The translations under genes were made by a program, and so were the position numbers. From Carex sylvatica (Eukaryota > Streptophyta > Magnoliopsida > Poales > Cyperaceae): 64,000 nucleotides of DNA. The notes under the pieces are model-generated. The model ran no database searches and was not told the DNA's origin. It worked only from the letters and a program-made list of their open reading frames with translations. Location of the stretch: positions 248,001 through 312,000 of the forward strand of contig CAXKVR010000233.1 of the NCBI GenBank assembly GCA_964058845.1, given 5' to 3'. Positions 11,037 through 23,529 of the stretch are shown here, in pieces; the first letter of the stretch is position 1; every line of letters begins with the position of its first letter.

Positions 11037-12534
11037 CTGGATTATGCACTCTTATAAATCTTAAACTTGATTTGTTACTTATAATTATTAATAATCCATA
11101 TAAATAAATAATATAAATATGCAGAGTTCGCCATAATGAGAAAAACAGGGTATCATACCGACTTGATAATGTACGGCATACGGTACTTCTCACTAGGCTC
11201 TAATTCATCCTCAAAACTATTAACTGTCTTAATGAATTGGTGACATAAGTTCCTCAAGTACATCGGTAGTAAATCCACTGCCTTTTCATCCCACCTGCAA
11301 GCAATTGATCCCAGTACAGACATAAGATAATTATCTGTTAAATAATAATTCCGAAAGTTAATTATAAAGCATCTCCGAAAAAAACATATGATGACAACTC
11401 TCAGATAAATTATTTTCACTAAATAACCAAAGCTTATGATGACAAATGTCCATGCTTATCTTGAATACATATAAAGTTATTTTATATTTATAAAATAAAA
11501 CATGTATATTTTTTTACTTAATGGAAAAATAAAGATTGGATTCTTTTTCTTTTTAATTTTTCACAAATGTACTTGTGAAGATTTATTGTATCAATAAAAA
11601 CGATATTTTTTTCACCTTTTCATTTTGTGGTATCAAATTTTTCTTCCAGCACATCCAACTTAGCAATAAATATATAACAATTGGGGATATTATTTTTAGT
11701 CATTTTTCATCATAATGAACTGTGCAATTTGAAATATAGCTCGTTTTTCCTCCTTTTTGTTACAAAAAAAGTTGAGGGGGTGGATGTTCTTCCCTGAATC
11801 CTTTTTTTTTTTAATTTAAGGGAAGGACTCTAGCTTCTTTTTCATACATATCCCACTGTTTGTTAGTTCCAATAACAACAACTTTTAATACGGATGAAAT
11901 TATCTTTATCAATTGTAGACTTGATTCTCATCTTCATCATCCCGATTTAAATCTGACCTTTTCAAATTCTAACTTTGGTTTAGGTCTGAAAGATCCTTTT
12001 ACAATAAAATTTTGCAATGTATATAGTACTCAGATTACAGTTCATTAATTTTAACTAAAGAATAAAACATATCACAGGTAAAATATATATACAACTTGCC
12101 TCTGTATTGCATCATTCAGAAGCTTGCATTCTTCATATGTGCCGTACACATCAAAAGTGTCATCCATAGGTGCTAGCAACGCATAAAACTTGGCAATCAT
12201 TTTCCGTGCACGGCTATACTGATCGGCCTCAAAATATTGTCCTGAACTCATACGATATAGACCTCTAATAAACGCTCCCGTGCATATTTTAGATTCTCGC
12301 CAATATTTAGGTTCTTCCACCATCTGCAACATGTGTATAACCAAATCTATATTAATAATCTATGTTCATTAATAGGTATTGAAACTTTTCGGGAAGCCGT
12401 TTAGTAATAATGAAATGAAACACTCTATATTTAACTGAGAAAGTAGTGTGTGTGTATATTATATATGTTTGTGTGTATATGTATCGAATATCGATACATA
12501 TATATGTACATATATATTTAAGTGCATATATATA

Positions 12535-12770
12535 TATAATTTTTAGAATTTTTTTACTTCTATTTTAGAAATTTTGAAAATCACTGCTTTTTAAAAAACA
12601 AATTTGACGAATAAAAAACAACATTTTTCAAAAATTCTCATAAAATAGTAAAAAGGTTTCAAAAAATATAAAATTTTGTCGTCAAACACATTTCAAGATG
12701 GGTATCATGTTTAGTGGTTCGGATCGGCCATTTGGATCTTGACAACAACACGGAAGGGTGTAAAGCACCT
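12535..12770. mobile_element. Degenerate palindromic MITE in intron 3
   Basis: Between a TA/TG-rich stretch (12440-12537) and about 12770 the MITE core appears as TTTTTTACTTC, then ATAAAATTTTGTCGTC, then TTTAGTGGTTCGGATCGG. Ends are poorly kept. Confidence 0.5.
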
Positions 12771-15101
12771 TAGCTTTTATATGAATATGTATAATTGTAA
12801 GTATTAATTAAGACAATTCATGTATGAGTTCAATAGTTTTTTTGAATAAGGGATCGGAAGTATTTTTAATGCACACCACTGATCTAATTTTAATTGCGAT
12901 ATGCGTTGGCTTTATCATTTTTGTACAGCAGTTCAATATTCTTTTTAATTTGTTTTCTCGTTGAATATACAAACATATAATGTTGTCAACTGTTTTGCTT
13001 AATCAGTTTCTTTTACTTGTGTGCTAAATCCCAGAAGAGCCGTATTATCTATTACATTCTTTTGCATTGATATTAGATGCACATGAACAATTGTGTTTTT
13101 AGATAGAGTACTCTATTAAGACTTGCCTCTATAGGTGTTAAGATATAACTTTCGACAGTAGAGATAAAAAGATAAAGACTCCCAATACTTGGTTTAAAGA
13201 TTTTAGTATGTACAGTACATATAAATACTTTTCCTGTTTGGTTCATAGATTTATAAAGATTTTCAATACGGAGATGCTTTATTCACAAAGATAGATCTTA
13301 ACACAATAATTTTCCAAACTAATAACTTGACACCATTTTGCTCTTCTTGTGTCATAAATATTTGTATGTTTGATATGTATGAAGACTTTGAACTAAAATC
13401 ATGGTCCGATTGAGCTCAAAAAAAATTTTTGTAGAAAGATAACCAACTTAAAAACTAAGTTTGTGAAAGAGCCAAATATGTGCTCTGAGTTAAGCCAAAT
13501 AGACTTAAGCATCTATCCAATCAGGCTGCGAGGACATGGAACTGATCAGGCCATGTGTCCGACCATATTCGACCCAAATCGCATTTGACGTCAACATGGA
13601 AATAGATAGAAAGATCTAATAATAAAATTCAATAATGGAATGGGATTTGAGCCGTGACTCCGGCCTAAACCATCAAAATTTCCAGAAGGATGGTAGGGGT
13701 TAACTTTCTATTTTTGATTTATGTTATTTGAAATGATATATTATTTTGGTTAACCTTTTATTAAACACAGCAACGACTTCAACTAAGAGAAAGCTAGCAT
13801 CCTATACAACGGAAAATAAAAGGATGTGCTATTTGTGTTGTTGACAAATTAAATCCAGAAGAAATGCATGCACATATTGTAGGTTTGATTGGTTAAATTT
13901 GATCTAAAATAATTTGCAGCATAAATGTATTTATCTAGTTTAAAACTGTGGCTAAAGAAATGACAAATACCGTTGGAAAGTATACAGAGACAGTCATCCC
14001 CTAAACAATTATATCCACGGTGATAAAACAAATTCTAGTTTACTCCATATTGAATAGTTTTTAAAGGATAATAAATATATTATTGAACTCACAGAGAAAG
14101 AGTCTTCATCTCTTGTAATTGAAGAGTTTGCCATTTATTAAAGTCTAATTTTGCAAGCTCAAGTATCTTTCATTTCGGTTTTCCTCCTCTTCATATTCTT
14201 CAATATAAAACCTTGCCTCCACTCTCACCAGCATCTTATGCAACGGCACCTTGAGTGCACGCAATACTTTTTTTTTTAATGGGGATCTCAAATCATCGAG
14301 CATTAATGAGAGATGGCCCCTAGCAAATGAAATTGCATCAACAAGTATTTCCTCACCAGGAGTCGCAAGATACCCTGCATTATACAGGCTTAGCAATCCT
14401 TCCGGGTCCTTGCCTATATTCTCATCAAAGTTTCCTTGATCATCTTTGAAATTGAGAAATACATCTGTTAATGTTTAAACACAGTAAATAGTCAGCTTAA
14501 GCGATTAATTAAATGTCTGGAGATAGAGGCGGAGCCACATGAGTCCAATATGTAACAATTCCCTCCCACTCCTAACTACGTCTCCAGATACAACTTCATA
14601 AACAAAAAAACTCATTAAACAAGAGGCAACTATATATGCTTTAAAAACTAAAACATTATTTTAAGAAAATGGACTCAGGAGTTCATCTATTTAAGATAAG
14701 TTGTTTTCTTAAAAGGCTGATATGAAACTAAAGTTGATACCAAAGATGACTTCGGATGAAATTAATTGTATATTACCTGAAGACACGTTAAACCCGTGTT
14801 GCCTGAGTAGCCGGAAGCGAGTTGCCACATGATGAAGATCACAATTAACTAGTTTAGCATCATGAAGATGGCTTAATGCATCATAAATGTCCCTCTTAAA
14901 GTGGTAACCTATGCCAATTGTATCAATTAAGTTCACCATCTCCACACTGTCAATGGTGGACCCAAGTATTGCCCTAACTTCCTCTTTTAGCTCCCTTGCC
15001 CTTCCTTCGATCCACTCTTTGGGCTTCTGCAAAACCAAATGTGCTGTATTAATTACACTCGTCTTGTATTATATAAATATATGGTATAAATATATGGTAC
15101 A

Positions 15102-17174
15102 ATCTCGCAAACTCTATCTCTTTTTTCTGATATCTCGGGTCAGCGTGTAGGCCCGGATAAAAGCACAATCTGGTTTAGTGAGGCAGTCTCGGATGAAGAA
15201 AAGACTGCTATTTCAGGTATACTCTCTGTTCCTTCTGAAAATGGTACAACAACATCATACTTAGGTGCCCCTATCTCAACCTCAAGAGGATCATTGGATT
15301 TTCTAATAGCAAAGGTTACCTCCAAGTTACAAATGTGGAAGGGTCGTATTTTATCTCAAACCGGAAGATTAATATTGATCAAGAGTGTACTGCAATCTGT
15401 ACCTATCTATTATATGGCTACTCTAAAGATACCGACTGCGGTGATAAAAGAACTCACAGCCTATACAAGGAGATTTTTCTGGGGTGCATTAGACAAGGAC
15501 AGATTTTTGTCCTATGTGGCTTGGGATAAAATAGCAAAACCATTGGATGAAGGCGGACTTGCGATTAGAGATCTCTCAAGGGTTAATGATGCTATGCTAA
15601 TGAAGTCGCTTTTTAAATTAGCTGCTGGCTCAGAGGCACTTTGGACTCAAATAGTGGCGGCTAAATATATGCCTAGATCAGATGTTTGGACAAACAAAAG
15701 GAGCAGCAGATGTACTATGTTTTGGAAAGCAATCATGACCCTTCGAGAGAAATTGTTGCCGTGGTTAACATGGAGGTTGGGGAATGGCATAAAATGTAGG
15801 GCTTTTGCGCAACCATGGGCTCCGGGTATGATGGAAATTATTCCACAAAATGCTATGCAAAGAAAGTTGACGGTAAATGAGCTGGTAGCAGTACCAAGCA
15901 ATACATGGGATATTGGGAGATTGATAGAATTTTTTGGCTTCGAGCAATGTGTACAGATAGTGACACATGTGCTGCCTCCAATTGCACCAGATGAGGAGGA
16001 TAGATTGATCTTTACTGCGGCCTTAGATGGGTCTTTCTCGGTTAAAAAAGCATATATCAAGCTAGGTGAATTACAAGCTACAACACAAGGTGGAAATTCG
16101 GGTTCAACAACACTGGAAAAAGAGAAGTGGAGGATTATTTGGCGGAAAGGTCATGTGTTACCACGTTTAAGATTATTTCTTTGGAAGCTGGTAAATAGAG
16201 CACTTCCGCTAGGAGTTGTCATAGCGGGAAGAACCTCAAGAGGTGATGCAACGTGTGCTGTTTGTGGGGAAGAAGTGGAGGATGCTAATCATATGTTGTT
16301 TCTATGTACGTTTGCGAGGTGCTGCTGGTTTGCTGGTCCTTTACCACTTCAATCGGATAGTTTCAATGGGGACCTCCACTATAATCTAGTACAAATGGCT
16401 AGTATGCTAACGGATGAGCAATGGACAACAATGGTGAATTGTATGTGGTCAATATGGCGATGCCGAAATGACCGTGCATACGGTGGAAAGATCCCTAGTT
16501 TCCAAGGCTTCATAGCTTATTTCCAAAAGGTCAATTCTGAAACTCTAATTGGCAAGTCGGGTACCAAACATTCCAAATTCACTCGGCATGCACCAAATAT
16601 ATCACAACAGTCGGAAGTAGGCATTAACTCTTATACTTGCTTTACGGATGGGTCATGGATCATGGACTGGAATGGGGGCATGGGATTTGTAATATCAAAA
16701 GGTGAAACTTTATTGGCATATAGAACAGCTGGAATACTATCATCATGCCCCATGCAATCAGAAGCAAAGGCTCTACTGGAGGCTATGAAATATGTTGTAC
16801 TATGCGGTATTTCTTCATGTAGGTTTTGCACTGACAATCTGTCTCTATCGAAGGCTATATCAAGTATACAACCACCAATAGAAACTGAATGGTGTGCCTT
16901 GGAGGAAACCATGCAAATCTGGAAGCTCATGAAGGAAAACACTGGTTTTGTATGTAGCCACGTGAGTAGAAATGAAAATGAAAAGGCCGATAAGTTAGCA
17001 AAAATGGGTTCAAGGAAAGGAATATCTTGGGACTGTATGGGGTACACATATCCTATGTTTTTGGGATTTTAGATTTTTATGGGAGGATTTTTATATGAAA
17101 TGTAATCTCCTGTGAAAAATTGTGATTAATAAAGTTATTGCCTAAGGGCACGATTCATGCAAAAAAAAAAAAAA
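15102..17174 (+). mobile_element. 5'-truncated LINE (L1-type with RNase H) in intron 1
   Basis: Non-LTR retrotransposon ending in a poly-A run (17161-17174) after an AATAAA signal near 17127. It is missing endonuclease and most of the RT. It lies in intron 1 of TPS copy 1 and is absent from copy 2. Compared with the empty site (GGTACAAATAAGAGC, about 48041), the left junction is after GGTAC and roughly 16-20 bp of target appear lost. No target duplication is visible. Confidence 0.88.
15132..17072 (+). CDS. LINE ORF2 3' part: RT tail, zf-RVT, RNase H
   Basis: Open frame running from the truncated end; the frame is already open upstream of the TTG at 15294 (GQRVGPDKSTIWFS, SYLGAPIST). It contains the RT thumb-like region (WKGRILSQTGRLILIKSVL), a zinc-binding RT segment (TCAVCGEEVEDANHMLFLC) and a C-terminal type I RNase H with its acidic residues in place (FTDGSW, SEAKALLEA, CTDNLS, then SRNENEKADKLAKMG). 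About 645 codons are free of stops, which suggests a young insertion, but without the catalytic palm it is not autonomous. Antisense open frames inside are shadows. Confidence 0.9.
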   Translation: MSGQRVGPDKSTIWFSEAVSDEEKTAISGILSVPSENGTTTSYLGAPISTSRGSLDFLIAKVTSKLQMWKGRILSQTGRLILIKSVLQSVPIYYMATLKIPTAVIKELTAYTRRFFWGALDKDRFLSYVAWDKIAKPLDEGGLAIRDLSRVNDAMLMKSLFKLAAGSEALWTQIVAAKYMPRSDVWTNKRSSRCTMFWKAIMTLREKLLPWLTWRLGNGIKCRAFAQPWAPGMMEIIPQNAMQRKLTVNELVAVPSNTWDIGRLIEFFGFEQCVQIVTHVLPPIAPDEEDRLIFTAALDGSFSVKKAYIKLGELQATTQGGNSGSTTLEKEKWRIIWRKGHVLPRLRLFLWKLVNRALPLGVVIAGRTSRGDATCAVCGEEVEDANHMLFLCTFARCCWFAGPLPLQSDSFNGDLHYNLVQMASMLTDEQWTTMVNCMWSIWRCRNDRAYGGKIPSFQGFIAYFQKVNSETLIGKSGTKHSKFTRHAPNISQQSEVGINSYTCFTDGSWIMDWNGGMGFVISKGETLLAYRTAGILSSCPMQSEAKALLEAMKYVVLCGISSCRFCTDNLSLSKAISSIQPPIETEWCALEETMQIWKLMKENTGFVCSHVSRNENEKADKLAKMGSRKGISWDCMGYTYPMFLGF

Positions 17175-18009
17175 TATTCAAGAAATTTGCCTTGGGTAAT
17201 TTTTATATAGTAATTTTAATGAAAAAGGGTTCAACTAAATAACTGAGGGTTTAAGTATTCTTATGCTTTCAAGGTTAGTACTGTTCCAATTGTAAACAGG
17301 AAATAAAACTAGCGTGGAAAATCTAAAACTGTCTTTCATTGTGGAGTATTTCCGATGCTCATCGGACCTACTTTTGGTTCGATGGGCTCCATGACCGTCT
17401 TGAAAACGAAGGAATTTTTGTGCACATGGATCTTAAAGCATATCGTACGGTTTGAAGCACATTAGACCCAAAAGTAGGTATTTTGTCCATGAGACCTACT
17501 CTGTTCTCCTATATATTGTTAGCCATCAACCTAGAATATTTTAAATACAATTTAAGCAATCTTTAATTACTTTTGAAATTTACAGCAGTTATTGATAATA
17601 ATGAAATTTTACAACAGTTAGTTATCTTTACTTTTCAGTGAAGTAGAACTACTCTCTGTTTATTATGAAACCACCAGTATATACAAGGCACCCAACAGCA
17701 AACAAGAACTTAGGAGTTGATTTTCATGGGAAAATACAGAGATTTACGTATGGTGGTATACCTGAATAGGGGCTGTGTGAGTGATGAAAGTGTCAGGACT
17801 CCACGCAGTCGGCTCATAGTTAAAAAACCTGCGAGCAAAACCCTCCTGCTTCTCACTGTTGCAAACGGCGGGGCATGTTTTCTGTGCTGCACTAATCATC
17901 TTCCCACCTAGTTATATCAAGAGAATTTGTTTATTTTCTAAGCTTCACTATTGTAACGATGGATCCTTAACCCTTTTATTTCCTTGGACAAAACACATTG
18001 CAAGTACTC

Positions 18010-18021
18010 CTATATATATAG
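18010..18021 (-). promoter_or_regulatory. Probable TATA box, TPS copy 1
   Basis: On the minus strand CTATATATATAG lies about 112 bp upstream of the ATG at 17899. The same box is conserved at 48922-48933 in copy 2. Confidence 0.55.
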
Positions 18022-19629
18022 CACATGCATCGATCTCCTGATTTTGTTTGATTATTAATTAATTATTATTTTTGAATAATTATATTCATCCCCACACTCC
18101 TATCTCCCCTCTATCCCCATAGCAACAATTTAGAAAGATTTTATTATGGTCCCCACCAAATATTTAAACACTTCTAAGATTAGAGGGTCAACGTTAAATA
18201 AGAAATGTGATAATTATTTAAATGTTGTACTATAGTCCCCACTAAATATTTAAACACTTCTAAAATTAGAGGTTGTACTATGATTCTCACTAATTATTTA
18301 TCCATGCAAAAAAAATTTATCACGATAGACATATACAAGGTGATTATTCAAGTATTTTTTACATAGGTATAAATACTGATAATACTTGTTATTAATACTT
18401 TTATATGTCAGTCAGTGTCATATGTAAAAAATATTTTCAAGCATAAGTATTAATACTTGCATGACGAGGTATAAATACTTGTGTGACGACGAGCTCAAAA
18501 GTATGTTATCATGGATCTCATTTGAAAGATAAAATTACGTAGAAGACGTTCGTGATTTTAGATTAGTAAAATTCTCATAAATCGTCAGAAATTTGAACAA
18601 GATTGAATGAAGAAAAAAAAATACACCTCTAAAAACTTGTATAGCCCCCTATGTAATTTGAAATTTGATTAGAGAGACAATTATTTATGTAAAAATTATT
18701 CACCTTATAAGTTTAAATACTTTCATTCTTAGGTATAAATACTTTTATACATGAAAATTTATACTTTAGAAAAAAAATCAGTGTTGGAACTTTTGTGGCT
18801 CCCAAAACAGTTATGAAAGTTAAGTGCGGAGATAAATGAGATAATAAAGATGCGGGGATAATTATCATGATCCATTATTTTTTGTAATAAAGGAGTGAAA
18901 ATTAACTATACCATTTATATGTATAGCATTTAAATATTCCTGCTTGATTCACCAGTAAACCTGCCTATTGTGGCCGGATCTAGGTCTTGATAATAAGATT
19001 GGACACCACAATTACTTATACAGTGTTTACCTCAGCCGCTTCTAATTCTTTCAGACATTTTATGTAGTGAATCAAAAATAATTTCCACTTTTTTTTTTCC
19101 TATATATAGGCTGGGCATCCTCCTCTCTGCTCTGCTGGCCTTCCAGTTCTTCGTCCTTTTTGCCCTCTCGCCCATGTCTAGCATCGGATTTTATCTAAAA
19201 CAGATCGTATGAAACTTCAGAAAAAAAATATATATATCATCACCACTAATATCATGCATAGTATTTTAGGCTCCAAACACTTGTATGTCCACACAAAATC
19301 TCAGTCATTTGTTCGCTTATTCAACCAATTGTCCACTTCAACTTCAATATACACAATCAATCTCAAGCTTATTCAACCAATACACAAACTCTTAGAGTGA
19401 TCCTGCAAGATCAACATTTTACTTCTGAGCCTTTGTTGCTCGCTTTGTTATCCTTGAGCTTGTGAGCCAATTCTGTGTTCGGGCCGTGTGACTTCTAGAA
19501 AATTGTAAGAACTCACCGGTTCTACCTTGTACTTTCTTTCTCATTCAGTAAAGAAAGGCGCGTCATCTCGAAAGTCACGGGCTCCAGAGATATAAGCGTT
19601 AGGGCCGAACTCCATAAACAACTTTTGTG
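18022..19629. other. 5' flank of TPS copy 1
   Basis: AT-rich flank, homologous to 48934-50554. It contains repeated GGTATAAATACT-type motifs (18366, 18471, 18732). On the plus strand at about 19108-19211 there is a short hydrophobic reading frame (LGILLSALLAFQFFVLFALSP) that is kept in copy 2. I recognise no gene. Confidence 0.5.
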
Positions 19630-20423
19630 TCAAATGCCTCTAAACTCTACTCTTACTTTATTATTTTATATTTTAGTTTAGGATCAAGTTATTCGAGTTT
19701 CTATCAAGAATAACTTTAAAACATATTAGAGACTTATAACTTAGATTAGAAGTCTAAAAAAGTCCTATTCACCTCCTCTCTAAGTGCCTTTGAGATCAAC
19801 AATCATCATTTACGTCCGATCTGAATTAGATATTTCTGCAATACGCACCACATCATAATGTTTCCGAGTAGAGAATGGCTTTGACCGGCTAAATTTGTTG
19901 ACAGCTCGGTCGAGGCTGATCTATTGACCTCGTTACCGCTCATAGTATATTTTGAAATTTTAGGAAACTGATGATATGGGTGAAATTTTGATTTTGATTT
20001 TTTGATTTTTTATGTTATAGATAAAAATTTCGGCGTAATTTGCAACTTGCGAATTGCAAGAGATTCAATTGTAACAGTGCTTGATTTGTTAGATCCAGTG
20101 TTACGGCTCAGAAGAATAAGATATCACTATGACAAAAACGCTAAGCATACACAATTATAAATAAAAAAGATTTCAGTATTATATTTGTAATTAAGTTGCT
20201 TGAATATAGAAAAGGAGTTTTGTCTGACTCTTATTGTAATGAAAAATGACCAACAAAGAGAAAAAAATTGATTAAGGTCGTATACTATGAATCCGCATTA
20301 ATGCACTTTATTTTGAGTTAATTCAGAGGACCATTCGATTAAAATCTGAGTCAATACTGCTCACACCTGTAGCACAAGGATTCCTTTAAAATTAGTGTGA
20401 ATTTAAATTGGACGGCCATGTAT
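19630..20423. other. Unassigned intergenic
   Basis: Between the TPS duplicon and repeat segment A. No coding, RNA or repeat feature recognised. Confidence 0.5.
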
Positions 20424-20707
20424 TAAAATCCGTACAAGTTTTTATCAATTTCCGTGTGCACAGATATTAATGCTAATTGTACGATGATAGATCCCATCGA
20501 ACCTAAAAGTAGGTCCAATGGGCATCGGTCCTACTCCTGTCTCATACTATCTAGCTGCAAATCATATTATTAATTTCCTTTCCGGAGAGAGGATAATATA
20601 GTCCATAAAAAGGTTTCTCTCACCTCCGCCCTGCAGAAGTTAAAATTTGCACCTTAACTATTGCATCCTTTTCTCGGAGTAAACTTATTGTTTGCTTCTG
20701 TATTCAT

Positions 20708-20880
20708 GTCTTGTATACAAGGGAGGTTGCTTACAACAGCTCCTTTCACTTTCCATCTGGTACTGTTCTGGGTTGGAATATCTGATCACTTGTGCAAAAC
20801 GTGAAGAGCCACTGTTCATTGTGAAAGCATTCCCGAAATTGAAAGAGTTGTATCGATCTGCACACAACACCACAGTTTAA
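20708..20880 (+). pseudogene. LRR scrap of the RPS5-like NLR (segment A)
   Basis: Reading CLVYKGGCLQQLLSLSIWYC then LEYLITCAKREEPLFIVKAF, matching the C-terminal LRRs of the block II NLR (IVYKGGCLQLLRSLYIRNCP, EEPLVIIEAFPNLKKLEL). It ends at a stop at 20878. It is fused on its left to a sequence that resembles 22640-22690. No NLR domain other than this LRR remains, and orientation is opposite to both NLR genes. Confidence 0.85.
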
Positions 20881-22344
20881 GAGCTTTAGCACTGCGAGGT
20901 ACCTCCTCTAGTCTTTTCCTTCTTTAACATTAATTGTTTTCAGTGATACATAATAAAATATGAATAGTAACTATTAGTATTTTCACTATTTTGTAAGAAT
21001 TTGTCTACTTTAAAGTAATAATAAGATAAATTATATGGAATAAAAATCAGTCAAAGTCAATTGCCCAAAAATAATTATAGGAACCCGATTTTTTTTAACT
21101 TTCAAATTATTTATACAGCATAATAAAAGCAAATGATAACACCTAAAAATTAAAACATTATTTTATTTTATAAGCTTTCAAATTGGTGTTCAATAATTAA
21201 TAACAACTCAATATAGGAGGACAATTCTTACTCACAAATTAAATCACTTTATGCACCTTTTCCTCTTACAAATTTTTAGAAGGTTTTAATTTTTAAAGGA
21301 GTACAGGTCTAGTTCAGGCACTAATTTACTTTGAACTATGAAATTATTTGATTTTCGAACAGTCCAGTTTTTGAAAATAATTCAAACAAAAGTCTTATAC
21401 GTACGTGAACCCCAACTAGTAATTTGGAAATCTAAACAACTAGTTTTTTTATTTTTTATTTTTTTGATTTGACTATTGATGCTTCCCCAATAACTATTTG
21501 ATGAATTTAGGTATAATCATGAAAAGGAAATTTATTTTTTCTTAAGTTTTTTTTTTATATCAAACTTGCCATTTTACTTTTATTTCTCTCTAATAAATGA
21601 TGACAACTATAAGAAAAGACGAAGAATATATATACTGCAATAAAATATTTTTAAGTTTTACTTCATTACCCGATGCCAAAAGAAAAAAGAAAACGGTTTC
21701 TTTTCTGAGGGCCCAATGAACTCCTTTGATGAATATATATACTGCAATAAAATCGATTTTGAGAAGATTTAATTCTCACTGCTTTGTAATTTTATTCCCT
21801 GAAATTGAGAAGATTTAATTTTTTTTATTAACTTACGAAGTTATTTTAGACTCTAACGGTCTACTTTTCCAAAATAATTCACATAAAAATCTTACATCAA
21901 CAAAAATATGTAATTTGGAAAACTACTAATTTAAGGCCCATAATCCAAGGCCCAATAATAAAGTTTGTTAGTAAACGAACATATTAATTAAGGCCCAAGA
22001 ATCTCCTTTGTAAACAATGTGCTTTCTTTCCTTGGTTTGGATGTTCATATTATCTTTCTTTTTTGTATGGTCATGTTCATATTATATTCATAGCAAAGAA
22101 TTTGACTGTTGATATGATTTTTTAACGGTCTAGTTTTGAAAAAAAATTCAAACAAAAGTCTGGCATGAACCACAATATATGTTTTGGAAAACTGGTAATT
22201 CTAGGCAACATAATTAAGTTTGGACGTAAACAAACATATTGTGGTTCATGTTAAACAATGTTTTTTTTTCCTTTATTTTGGATGGTCATATTGTTTTCAT
22301 AGCAAATAATTAGACTCTTGGTATTTTGGATGGTTATCCTATTC

Positions 22345-22614
22345 GGTAACAAGGGATTAAGAGTGAAGGATTAAGAGCTCAAGGAGCACTAAGGAACTGG
22401 TGTTCGGTTGTCTTAATTCGTGGAGTGAAAACTAAAAAAGCTAAAAGAAGAGACAAGAGTGCCTTAAGGCTCAGGCAAAGAATTAAGATCTAGGCAAAAA
22501 GAGACTAAAAGAAGTAATCTTAATCCGTGCTAAGGAACCGATATACGACAGTATTAAACAGCTAAGGAAGCTAAAGAAAATGAAAACTTTAAGGAGACTT
22601 AATCCCTTGTTGCC
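22345..22614. mobile_element. MITE with 17-bp terminal inverted repeats
   Basis: Ends GGTAACAAGGGATTAAG and its complement (CTTAATCCCTTGTTGCC). 270 bp, purine-rich AAGGAGCTAAG-type interior, no coding capacity. No target duplication is obvious, so the superfamily is left open. An identical copy sits at 62347-62616 as part of segment C. Confidence 0.7.
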
Positions 22615-23529
22615 AAAGAGTCTAATGTACTTTTGTTTTCTTTTCTCAGAGTATAGTTATTGTTTGATTCTGACCTATTCATGTCTTGCACCTGTGGCTA
22701 TTTTTTTACGGTGTTACCTAATTATGGCGTCCAGTTGTTGGGCCTATTCATTGTATATATAACTCTCTGGCCTTGGAAATTGTATGAACTTTGTTTAGTT
22801 GACCAGAATATATATTGACCCAGAAAGTACATACTATCATAAGATATTTAGCCTGGTTCACAAACATATTTGCGTGTTCTCAATTGTCCACATTTCAAAA
22901 ATCAGGCCATTAATTTGATTGTACTGCTGGTCGAAATAACACAATTAAAACTTTCAAAAATCAGGCCATTAACTCAACTGTCCGGCAACACTGTCTCAAC
23001 TGATGCTAACGGTCCGATTCCTCCCACTTTCCTTGTATAAATAAAGTTGTTTTCTATTTCTCCTCTGTTCTTTCCAAATCTAACGATCTCCTATCCCAAT
23101 TTTGACGATCTTTGATTTTCACTGATGATTCTATCTTTTACGGGAGTCGGTCTCCAAGATCAGATCAACTTATTACCCCTAAGCTAGAGGCTGCGATCTG
23201 CGATGAGAAATTGCGAAAGACATGGATTCAAATCAAGAGCAGCACCTTCAATCATGAACAACACTGACGATTGGATCCAAATATGAGAAATTGCGATGAG
23301 AAATTGTAAATGAATCAGCAACTTCATTCATGAACAGCACTGACGATTGGATCCAAATATCAGACGGAGTATCTGAGACATGGATTTGGAGACTAAACAT
23401 AACGAGAGACAAGGTAAATATCATCTCTTGGATATTTGATTTTGCTAATTTGTCGTAATTAATAGTTTTACTTTCGATTTTTGATAGCTACTTGTAAATT
23501 GGTGTAATATATATGTACTCTTACCATTC

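Larger units (their letters stand above)
8039..17899 (-). pseudogene. Terpene synthase pseudogene, TPS copy 1
   Basis: Seven-exon class I terpene synthase, twin of 41626-48811. Exons: 17762-17899, 14777-15026, 14093-14464, 12100-12323, 11159-11294, 9093-9344, 8039-8332. Splice sites match copy 2, including the GC donor after exon 4. The N-terminal RRx8W (RRFFNYEPTAW) is kept. Lesions relative to copy 2: 9-bp in-frame deletion in exon 2 (about 14918, loses three residues before GIGYHF), 1-nt deletion in exon 3 (about 14163), 1-nt deletion in exon 4 (about 12245, just before DDTFD), and stop TAA at 8228-8230 in exon 7 where copy 2 has GAG. A LINE sits in intron 1. The NSE-type motif reads DELLSHERE instead of DDVIGHERE. 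The product cannot be an active enzyme. Confidence 0.93.
7132..19629. repeat. TPS duplicon, copy 1 (about 12.5 kb)
   Basis: Homologous to 40714-50554 from just after the poly-C tract (CTTTACTATTCAGTTCCC) to ACTCCATAAACAAC-TTTTGTG at 19629/50554. It covers the whole TPS gene, its 3' flank and about 1.7 kb of 5' flank. Extra length comes from private insertions: a solo LTR (8378-8724), a MITE nest (about 9430-11036), a MITE arm (12535-12770) and a LINE (15102-17174). Confidence 0.88.

Noticed and set aside
15647..17047. Antisense reading frames inside the LINE (137, 67 and 138 codons)
   Set aside because: Shadows of the sense RT/RNase H frame, no domain.
17345..17515. Weak inverted repeat around CCTACTTTTGG in TPS intron 1
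   Set aside because: Present in both copies and near 20500, but arms too short to call an element.
19400..19629. Possible LTR end (GGGCCGAACTCCATAAACAA)
   Set aside because: Resembles copia LTR ends, but no TG...CA boundary or target duplication, and it is part of both TPS duplicons.
22580..22762. 60-codon reading frame, identical at 62582-62764
   Set aside because: Overlaps a MITE end and non-coding repeat; identity is due to segment duplication.
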